Positions 1 to 5,050 of a DNA stretch of 6,411 bases are shown in pieces. The stretch lies in contig JADLKI010000021.1 in the NCBI GenBank assembly GCA_015657395.1, positions 16,636 through 23,046 of the forward strand, read 5' to 3'. The notes below the pieces were generated by a model, which saw only the letters and a program-made list of their open reading frames with translations, searched no databases and was not told the DNA's origin. Source of the DNA: Spirochaetales bacterium. Its GTDB lineage: Bacteria; Spirochaetota; Spirochaetia; Treponematales; Rectinemataceae. How positions within the stretch are numbered: position 1 is the first letter of the stretch; every line of letters begins with the position of its first letter. Position numbers and translations under genes: made by a program.

Positions 1-558
1 GTCCCTGGAGGGTATTCTCGTGAGGATGCCCTTTCTGACGACGCCGACAATCTTCACTCCCTGAGATTTGTCGATGGCCCCGAAATTTTTGCCTATCCAT
101 TCCTTTTTCGGCTGCACGCAGACGATCGAGGGCTCCATGTAGACATCCCAGGGCTGCAGGCGGTCGGAGGTCAGCCAGTCGAGCACTTCGTTTATGCCTG
201 TTGTGGTAGGGCAGACAGTCGAAAGGCCGAGCTCTCTGAAAAACGATTCCCTGGGTGGGTCGGCTATTCTCGCCAGAACCTTGGGGACATTGAAGAGGAG
301 TTTTGCGGCCTGCGCGCTCGCCGCGTTGACGTTGTCATCCCCGGTCACCGCGATGAATAGGTCGCAGCGCCGGGCCCCGACCTTCTCCAGGGTTTCGATG
401 TCCATAGGGTCGCCGTCCACAGAGACCCCGTCGAATGAGTCGCCGAGCTTCCGGGCGTCTATTCCCCGGTCGATGATGACGACATCGTCCCTGTGAGAGG
501 CCATGGAGCAGGCCAGCCCTATAGCCAGGCGTCCGCTTCCCACGATGATGACGAACAT
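1..558 (-). CDS. TrkA/RCK-type NAD-binding potassium uptake regulator (3' end outside window)
   Basis: The visible 186 residues are the N-terminal part of a TrkA-N (RCK) protein. These are cytoplasmic subunits that bind NAD(H) or ATP and gate a membrane K+ channel or transporter of the TrkH/KtrB type. A Rossmann fold starts at once: a first beta strand, the glycine loop GSGRLA (residues 7-12), then VVIID ending in the acidic residue D30 that usually contacts the ribose. Next come VDGDPMD (47-53), DLFIAVTGDDNVN (66-78) and VLARIADP (94-101), all in the order typical of TrkA-N. From about residue 140 a second domain begins that fits TrkA-C (RCK-C). The start is ATG at 558, behind a strong AGGAGG Shine-Dalgarno at 570-565 with 6-nt spacing. 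The usual third glycine of GxGRxG is Ala12 here. Family members are either about 220 aa (one RCK unit) or about 450 aa (two units), and the window cannot tell which. The channel partner gene would lie to the left. Confidence 0.9.
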   Translation of the reverse strand, partial: MFVIIVGSGRLAIGLACSMASHRDDVVIIDRGIDARKLGDSFDGVSVDGDPMDIETLEKVGARRCDLFIAVTGDDNVNAASAQAAKLLFNVPKVLARIADPPRESFFRELGLSTVCPTTTGINEVLDWLTSDRLQPWDVYMEPSIVCVQPKKEWIGKNFGAIDKSQGVKIVGVVRKGILTRIPSRD

Positions 559-562
559 GGAA

Positions 563-570
563 CTCCTCCT
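563..570 (-). promoter_or_regulatory. Strong Shine-Dalgarno of the TrkA-like gene
   Basis: On the minus strand this reads AGGAGGAG, an almost complete anti-16S match. Its AGGAGG core is 6 nt from the ATG at 558. It fixes the start of the TrkA-like gene and argues against reading frames that extend further upstream. Confidence 0.8.
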
Positions 571-621
571 CATACTGGATAAAAACTAGCGCCTTACACA
601 AAAATAGGGAATAAAATCCAT

Positions 622-661
622 GTTAAGATCGAGGCCGTGGCTGTTATGGATACGTTAAGAT
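622..661. repeat. 8-bp direct repeat GTTAAGAT, two copies
   Basis: GTTAAGAT occurs at 622-629 and again at 654-661, with a 32-bp period (about three helical turns). It lies in the 179-bp gap between the divergent TrkA-like and AEC genes. The first copy is preceded by CCAT (618-621) and the second is followed by TTCCATG (662-668), so the flanks also share some sequence. It could be a pair of regulator half-sites on one face of the helix, or chance in a locally AT-richer stretch. I found no convincing sigma-70 promoter in this gap. Confidence 0.35.
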
Positions 662-667
662 TTCCAT

Positions 668-699
668 GCGAGAATGGTCCTTATCTTCTTCATTCTCGC
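668..699. promoter_or_regulatory. Perfect 9-bp inverted repeat upstream of the AEC gene
   Basis: GCGAGAATG at 668-676 is exactly complementary to CATTCTCGC at 691-699, with a pyrimidine-rich 14-nt centre (677-690). It ends 38 bp before the AEC start at 738. In RNA it would form a 9-bp hairpin in the AEC leader. In DNA its half-sites are 23 bp apart centre to centre, which would suit a dimeric regulator. No T-run follows, so it is not an intrinsic terminator. Whether it acts as operator or RNA element is unknown. Confidence 0.5.
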
Positions 700-737
700 C
701 TGTTAGAATGACAGACCTGACGACAAAGGGATCTCCA

Positions 738-1637
738 ATGGTTCTGGAAAAAATAGCGTCGATATTCGTAATCATGGCCATAGGCTTCATTGCCAAAAAG
801 GTGAAGGCCGTAGATGGCTCCTTTCTGAGGGGCCTCTCGGCCTTTATGATGAATATCGCCCTGCCGTTCGCTTTTATAGCCAGCCTCGACCGCAGCATCC
901 CCAGATCGGTCCTCCCCGAACTCGGCATAATGGCGCTTTGGTCCTTCGGCATTCATGCGGTGGAGATCGGATTCGCAGCGCTGGCCTACAGGTCTTTCCC
1001 GACAAACCAGCGCAAAGTCCTTTCCTTTGCCACCGTGTTCACGAATTGTGCCTTTATGGGACTGCCCATCGCCCAGAGTGTAGGAGGCGCGAGAGGCCTC
1101 ATGTTTGCGTCGATCTACAATGTCGCGTACACGGTCCTTCTCTATACCTACGGCATATCGCTCTTCCAGAGCAAGGCTGAGCCGGGGCGATGGAAGGAGG
1201 TCGTCTTCAATCCGGGCATTATTGCCATAGTGATCGGCCTGGTGCTTTGGCTCCTTCCTTTCTCTCTCCCCGGCTTTCTCCTCGACTCGATCGGCCTCAT
1301 GGCGAAGCTCCAGACTCCTCTCGCCATGTTTATCGTGGGGGCGAACATCGCCAACATCAAGCTCGACAGGATAAGCTCCTGGAAGGCCCTCCTGAGTATC
1401 GTCGTCGTGAGGCTCCTTGCCATGCCCCTTGCCGTCTATGCCCTGATGGCGGCGACGGGTCTCAGGGGAATGGCGCCGGGCATAGCCCTTCTCCTGACGG
1501 CGATGCCGGCGGGAGCCCAGACTGTGGTAATTGCGGAAAAGATGGATGGAGATTCGACCTTTGCCTCCGAGGTCGTTTTCGTGACCACAGTCCTGTCGAT
1601 CGTCTCGATTCCGCTCTTCGCGGGGCTCGTGGCCTAG
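738..1637 (+). CDS. AEC (auxin efflux carrier) family permease
   Basis: This 299-residue integral membrane protein matches the AEC family of secondary carriers, whose bacterial members move organic acids such as malate or malonate across the inner membrane. Hydrophobic segments fill almost the whole length in two five-helix-like halves. Family signatures include NIALP (39-43), FTNCAFMGLP (101-110), NPG (158-160), TPLAMFIVGANIA (193-205) and AMPAGAQTVVIAEKMDGD (255-272). The Asn/Pro-containing unwound helices are typical of this fold. I chose ATG 738 because AAAGGG at 725-730 sits 7 nt upstream and the hydrophobic N-terminus then begins directly. In-frame ATGs at 666 and 708 would add a polar tail, lack a Shine-Dalgarno, and place the 668-699 dyad in or next to coding sequence. 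Length is normal for the family (about 300-320). The substrate cannot be read from sequence. The gene appears monocistronic, with a terminator 3 bp after the stop. Confidence 0.9.
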   Translation: MVLEKIASIFVIMAIGFIAKKVKAVDGSFLRGLSAFMMNIALPFAFIASLDRSIPRSVLPELGIMALWSFGIHAVEIGFAALAYRSFPTNQRKVLSFATVFTNCAFMGLPIAQSVGGARGLMFASIYNVAYTVLLYTYGISLFQSKAEPGRWKEVVFNPGIIAIVIGLVLWLLPFSLPGFLLDSIGLMAKLQTPLAMFIVGANIANIKLDRISSWKALLSIVVVRLLAMPLAVYALMAATGLRGMAPGIALLLTAMPAGAQTVVIAEKMDGDSTFASEVVFVTTVLSIVSIPLFAGLVA

Positions 1638-1640
1638 CGG

Positions 1641-1690
1641 GAGGCGCGGGCCCGGGGTGCAGAGTCCCGGGGCAGCCGCGCCTCTTTTTT
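1641..1690 (+). terminator. Rho-independent terminator of the AEC gene
   Basis: GAGGCGCGG at 1641-1649 pairs perfectly with CCGCGCCTC at 1676-1684. Inside it CCCGGG at 1651-1656 can pair with CCCGGG at 1666-1671, closing a 9-nt loop. Six T's follow at 1685-1690. It starts 3 bp after the AEC stop codon. The T-run overlaps the stop codon of the convergent gene (1689-1691). There is no matching A-run on the left side of the stem, so it looks unidirectional. Confidence 0.93.
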
Positions 1691-2165
1691 ATCCTTTCAT
1701 TTCCCTGAATCTGCGGAGACAGGCTGTCACGAGCGCGTGATCTTCTTCCTGCGGTAGACCGGATACGGTGGCGCAGGCGACCAGCCCGCATCCTCGCACT
1801 CTGACGGGGAAAGCTCCCCCGTGGGGGCTGTAGTCCAGGGGGCTCACGAAGGACTTCTTTTCGATGGTGGTCTCGGCAAGGGCCAGAGTTATTCCGACGG
1901 CGAACGATGCCTTTTCGAAACGGAATACCACATTGGATTTACGGCGGATCCACTCGTCGTTGTCCGGCGTGGCTCCGGCGAGGGTCGCGTGGAACAGAAT
2001 CTGGGAAGGGCGGCGGATGTCGACGGCGACGCGGGCTCCGCGTTTCCGGGCTTCTTCGACGATGAGGCAGCCCAGCTCCCAAGCGTCTTCCTCGGTGAAA
2101 CGGTCCAGGATGAGATCTTTTTCTTCCTGTGCTATCTGTTCCAGCGTCTCTTGGGTAGGCACCAT
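1689..2165 (-). CDS. UPF0303 / HbpS-like (DUF336-related) family protein
   Basis: This 158-residue soluble protein matches the UPF0303 family, part of the HbpS-like (formerly haem-degrading/DUF336) fold. Characteristic stretches are RFTEEDAWELG (22-32), VAVDIRR (46-52), TPDNDEWIRRK (66-76), HGGAFPVRVRGCG (115-127) and VSGLPQEEDHALV (134-146). Length equals the usual 155-165 residues. Relatives include the yeast YBR137W group and haem-binding HbpS. No enzymatic role is established for UPF0303, and haem binding should not be assumed here. No signal peptide or membrane segment is seen, so it should be cytoplasmic. I chose ATG 2165 because AAGGAG at 2178-2173 lies 7 nt upstream. An upstream in-frame ATG at 2240 would add 25 atypical residues without a Shine-Dalgarno. 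The gene converges on the AEC gene and is divergent from the MFS gene. Confidence 0.9.
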   Translation of the reverse strand: MVPTQETLEQIAQEEKDLILDRFTEEDAWELGCLIVEEARKRGARVAVDIRRPSQILFHATLAGATPDNDEWIRRKSNVVFRFEKASFAVGITLALAETTIEKKSFVSPLDYSPHGGAFPVRVRGCGLVACATVSGLPQEEDHALVTACLRRFREMKG

Positions 2166-2186
2166 GGCATATCTCCTTAAAGACAT

Positions 2187-2192
2187 ATTGTA
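2187..2192 (-). promoter_or_regulatory. Candidate -10 element for the UPF0303 gene
   Basis: On the minus strand this reads TACAAT, a 5/6 match to TATAAT. It lies 21 bp upstream of the start codon at 2165, leaving a short leader that still contains the Shine-Dalgarno. No good -35 is found 16-18 bp further upstream (the 17-bp position reads TGCATC), so the promoter would be weak or activator-dependent. Confidence 0.35.
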
Positions 2193-2224
2193 CGGGAAAA
2201 TATCGGCATGATGCATCCCCCTTG

Positions 2225-2239
2225 TGCGAACCATTCGCA
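2225..2239. promoter_or_regulatory. 15-bp inverted repeat in the divergent UPF0303/MFS gap (candidate operator)
   Basis: TGCGAA at 2225-2230 and TTCGCA at 2234-2239 form a perfect dyad around CCA. It lies between the two divergent start codons (2165 and 2256), 32 bp upstream of the -10-like element of the UPF0303 gene and 16 bp before the preferred MFS start. That position suits a repressor or shared regulator of both genes. If the MFS protein starts at 2208 instead, the dyad would be inside coding sequence. Confidence 0.4.
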
Positions 2240-2255
2240 AACATTAGCCTATGTC

Positions 2256-3464
2256 ATGGCGACCCCATCGAGACTCCGGGCCTTCTATGCCTTTTCCTTC
2301 CTCAAGAATCTCCAGTTCTTCGGAGCTCTGGCGGTGCCGTTTTATCTGTACCGCCTGAATTTCAATTACGGCCGCATGTTCATCCTCGAGGCCATTTTTT
2401 CCGTGGCCATGATGCTCCTCGAGGTCCCGACAGGGGTGGTGGCGGACAAGTGGGGCAGGAAAGTCTCACTGTTGCTGGGCTCGCTCTTTCTTGCCCTCGG
2501 ATTTTTCGCGTTCGGCGTCTTCAGGGCGTTCTGGGTTCTTGTGGTCGGCGAGGTGGTCTGTGCGATGGGGATGACCTTCGTGAGCGGGGCCGACAAGGCC
2601 TTCCTCTACGAGTTTCTGGCCGCCGAATCCCGCGAGGACGAGGCGTCCAGAATCTTCAGCAGATATGAAGCCGCGGGTACGGCGGGACTCTTCCTCGCGT
2701 TTCCTCTGGGCTCGCTCTTCGCGGGGAGCGGCATCCTGCCTTACGAGCAGGCTCTGGGGCTCGTGTTCGTGTTTACGGCTGCGGCCATGGCCCTCTCTGG
2801 AGCGGCCTTGCTTGGGGTGAAAGAGTCCCACACCGCGCGGGCGGACGGAGGGTTCTTAAGACACGGGGTCGAGGGCTTTCTCATCATCTTCAGAAAGAAA
2901 TCCTTAAGAAATTTCGGTCTTGACTACGCGGCGATCTCCGCGCTCACCTTTTTCATGTTCTGGTTCTATCAGTCCCTGCTCGCGAGAGAAGGTGTGCCGG
3001 TCTCCTGGAACGGCTTTGCGGGGGCCGGATTCAACCTCGGGGCGACACTTCTCCTTTCCGCGACGGGGCCACTTCAGAAGCGCTTCGGCGCGCGGAAGAT
3101 ACTGTTTTTCTCCTCGCTGATTCCGGGCATACTCTACATTGCGACCGGGACGGTCCACGGGCTCGTCGTGGCGCTCATCGCGATGTCCGGTATTGTCATG
3201 CTCAAGCTGTTCCGGGCGCCAATGCTCTCGGCCGCCATGAATACGCTGATCAGCGACGATCACAGGGCAACCGTGCTCTCCGGCATCTCGATGGTGGAGC
3301 GCATTCTCATCGCCCTCATGTATCCACTCGTCGGCGCGCTCGCGGACTATTCTCTCGATCTGACGCTGATCATTCTGGGTTGCCTTACCATACTCGCGTC
3401 TTTGGTTCTGCGCGTCGGGAGGCTGAGGGAAGAAGAGGCGCCAGCCGCCGCGCCTGGGCGATGA
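2256..3464 (+). CDS. Major facilitator superfamily (MFS) permease
   Basis: This 402-residue protein is a 12-helix-type MFS secondary transporter of the inner membrane. Helix 1 is the FLKNLQFFGALAVPFYLYR region (15-33). Helix 2 runs into the MFS motif A loop GVVADKWGRK (60-69), with the conserved Asp, Gly, Arg and Lys. GADKAFLYEF (111-120) follows the helix-4 region, as in a widespread group of poorly characterised bacterial MFS proteins that also carry EVPTG before motif A. A polar central loop near residues 185-215 separates the two six-helix halves. The C-terminus is charged, then Ala/Pro rich. Neither candidate start (2208/2211 or 2256) has a Shine-Dalgarno. I prefer 2256 because the homologous-looking part begins just after it and it leaves a 90-bp divergent control region; a start at 2208 gives 418 aa. 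The substrate is unknown: the motifs fit a drug/proton antiporter-like or general MFS rather than a recognised sugar porter. It converges on the GH28 gene, 47 bp away. Confidence 0.87.
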   Translation: MATPSRLRAFYAFSFLKNLQFFGALAVPFYLYRLNFNYGRMFILEAIFSVAMMLLEVPTGVVADKWGRKVSLLLGSLFLALGFFAFGVFRAFWVLVVGEVVCAMGMTFVSGADKAFLYEFLAAESREDEASRIFSRYEAAGTAGLFLAFPLGSLFAGSGILPYEQALGLVFVFTAAAMALSGAALLGVKESHTARADGGFLRHGVEGFLIIFRKKSLRNFGLDYAAISALTFFMFWFYQSLLAREGVPVSWNGFAGAGFNLGATLLLSATGPLQKRFGARKILFFSSLIPGILYIATGTVHGLVVALIAMSGIVMLKLFRAPMLSAAMNTLISDDHRATVLSGISMVERILIALMYPLVGALADYSLDLTLIILGCLTILASLVLRVGRLREEEAPAAAPGR

Positions 3465-3511
3465 AGACGGGTCGGCAATAATATCCGCAGAACGGGGGTC
3501 TAACGGACCGG

Positions 3512-4897
3512 TCATAGTGTGTCCGTCCTCGCCCCATCCTCAAAGATGAAAGGCTCATCGCCGGCATCGAGGCCCGTGACCGTGACATCGCGGAATTCGC
3601 AGGATGCGTGGCGAATCCGGATGCCGCGCGCCCCGGTGTCGGGGATGCCCTCAAACATCTCTGACTCGGCGACGGGGGCCATATCCTGGCGTGCCAGCTC
3701 AATGTGACAGCTTTTCATTGTGAGGCCCTCGATCGGCGCTTCGGGCAGGCCCGCGATGAAACCGGCCGACGAGCGGCACCCGCGCGCCTCGAGGCCTGCG
3801 ATTTCGATGTCGCGGATGTGGGGGGTGAGCGCGTTGACAGGTCTGGATGTCAGAGCGAAGAGTTCTGCCGCCTCATCGGGCTTTGCGCCGCAGCGGTAGT
3901 ACATATTGATGGCGACGGGGCAGAGGACTCTCTCCATTTTTAGGGTGCGAAAGCGCAGGTCACTGACGGTCCCGCCTCTCCCGCGCCGCGTCTTGAGCCG
4001 TATCCCGCGGTCTGTCCCTTCAAAGCTGCAGTCGTCCACCGAGACGCCGCTGATGCCGCCGGCGGTCTCGCTGCCGATGACGACTCCGCCGTGTCCGTGT
4101 CTAAAATGGCAGTTGTGGATGACGATTTTTTTTGACGGCTTTCCTTCGCGCAGGCCGCGCTCTCCGCAGCCCGCCTTGATGGCGATGCAGTCGTCGCCGA
4201 CGTCGACGGTAGTGTTTTCGACCCTGATGTCCGTGCATGAGTCGATGTCGATGCCGTCGGTGTTGGGGGCGTCCGGAGGATTTTGTACAAAAATGTCGCG
4301 GATGACTATGTGGTCTGAGAATACGGGGTGGATGGTCCAGAACGGCGAATTCCGGAATGTCAGGCCTTCGATGCCTATATCCGAGCATCGGAAGAATTGG
4401 ACGAGGGGCGGCCGCAGAAATTGCATCTCTCTGCCTCCGCCGCCGGAAGGCTGGTCGATCAGGTCTCTGTTGTATTCGGCGAGAGCGATTTCGATCGATT
4501 CGACCGGACATGCCTGATGCGCGCTTTTTTTTCTTCCGAGAGAGGCCCACCACGGATTGCCGTTGCCGTCTATAGTCCCTTCGCCCCTGAGCGCCACATT
4601 GTGGGCGTCTCTGGCGAAGATAAGGGGATGCATTCCGAAACAGACTATTCCCTCCCAGCGCGTGAGCACAGGGGAATACAGCTGCATATCGGGAAAGAAT
4701 TGCAGGGCGGCGCCGTGCCCGATCTCCAGTGTAATGTTGTCGAAGAGCTCTATGGGGCCGGTGAGATAGGTGCCGCGGTCTACCCTAAGCCTTCCGCCGC
4801 CCGCCCGCTTCAGTGAGGCGAATGCTGCGGCGAAGGCCTTCGAATTGTCGGTATGCCCGTCGCCCGTGCCGCCGAATTCTTCAATGTCTGCTGTCAT
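3512..4897 (-). CDS. GH28 polygalacturonase, probably cytoplasmic exo-acting
   Basis: This 461-residue protein is a right-handed beta-helix glycoside hydrolase of family 28. The family hydrolyses alpha-1,4 galacturonosyl links in pectin by inversion. All catalytic signatures are present: NTDGID (212-217) with D214, GDDC (234-237) with D235/D236, GHGG (268-271) with H269, and RLK (300-302). The N-terminus carries the usual EEFGGTGDGHTDNS repeat-cap region (6-19) and GGGRLRV...GTYLTGPIEL (33-51). LTRWEGI (78-84), LRPPLVQFFRC (161-171) and the stretch SPFWTIHPV (184-192) recall the Thermotoga maritima exo-polygalacturonase type, from memory and not by alignment. There is no signal peptide, so it probably trims imported oligogalacturonides in the cytoplasm. 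ATG 4897 was chosen because the conserved domain starts at once and GGAG lies about 7 nt upstream. The frame stays open to 5485, but that extension is antisense to the sensor gene and has no domain. Two A8 tracts interrupt the mRNA (residues about 123-125 and 256-258). Confidence 0.93.
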   Translation of the reverse strand: MTADIEEFGGTGDGHTDNSKAFAAAFASLKRAGGGRLRVDRGTYLTGPIELFDNITLEIGHGAALQFFPDMQLYSPVLTRWEGIVCFGMHPLIFARDAHNVALRGEGTIDGNGNPWWASLGRKKSAHQACPVESIEIALAEYNRDLIDQPSGGGGREMQFLRPPLVQFFRCSDIGIEGLTFRNSPFWTIHPVFSDHIVIRDIFVQNPPDAPNTDGIDIDSCTDIRVENTTVDVGDDCIAIKAGCGERGLREGKPSKKIVIHNCHFRHGHGGVVIGSETAGGISGVSVDDCSFEGTDRGIRLKTRRGRGGTVSDLRFRTLKMERVLCPVAINMYYRCGAKPDEAAELFALTSRPVNALTPHIRDIEIAGLEARGCRSSAGFIAGLPEAPIEGLTMKSCHIELARQDMAPVAESEMFEGIPDTGARGIRIRHASCEFRDVTVTGLDAGDEPFIFEDGARTDTL

Positions 4898-4921
4898 TCC
4901 GTTCTCCGCCTGTGTCCTGGT

Positions 4922-4950
4922 ATGGTAGAACCTCCCCTGAAAGCCTGCAA
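4922..4950 (-). promoter_or_regulatory. Candidate weak sigma-70 promoter for the GH28 gene
   Basis: On the minus strand TTGCAG (4950-4945) is followed after exactly 17 bp by TACCAT (4927-4922). These match the -35 and -10 consensus at 3/6 and 4/6. Transcription would begin near 4915, giving a leader of about 18 nt that includes the GGAG ribosome site. Poor consensus would suit an activator-dependent catabolic gene, but a match of this quality can also arise by chance. Confidence 0.25.
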
Positions 4951-5011
4951 TTGTCTTTGATGCCCAAGAATTGGATTTTTCTGTCGTATTGGAAGCGGCG
5001 GTGCAAAAATG

Positions 5012-5041
5012 TTGACAGTTGGCCGGTGCGGGGAGCACAAT
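5012..5041 (+). promoter_or_regulatory. Candidate promoter of the sensor gene
   Basis: A perfect -35 hexamer TTGACA lies at 5012-5017, followed after 18 bp by CACAAT (5036-5041; 4/6 match to TATAAT). Transcription would begin at about 5048, almost at the preferred ATG (5051), implying a nearly leaderless message. This would rule out the alternative in-frame ATG at 5009. The spacer is 1 bp longer than ideal and the -10 is imperfect, so this is tentative. Confidence 0.25.
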
Positions 5042-5050
5042 CGGAATCAC

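Noticed and set aside
1190..1708. A 172-codon plus-strand open frame overlapping the AEC gene
   Set aside because: It is an out-of-frame shadow of the AEC gene, rich in Pro, Arg and Gly, and its end crosses the terminator hairpin.
2904..3515. A 203-codon minus-strand open frame opposite the MFS gene
   Set aside because: Its product is very rich in Arg, Glu, His and Pro, typical of the complement of membrane-protein coding sequence. The plus-strand MFS reading has motif A and helix periodicity.
3503..3526. A 6-bp inverted repeat (ACGGAC / GTCCGT) at the convergent MFS/GH28 junction, considered as a terminator
   Set aside because: The stem is short, the loop is 12 nt and no T-run follows on either strand. 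No intrinsic terminator is supported in the 47-bp gap.
4964..4974. CCAAGAATTGG, a small dyad in the GH28/sensor gap, considered as an operator
   Set aside because: The arms are only 4 bp with a 3-bp centre and the flanks do not extend the symmetry. This is expected by chance.
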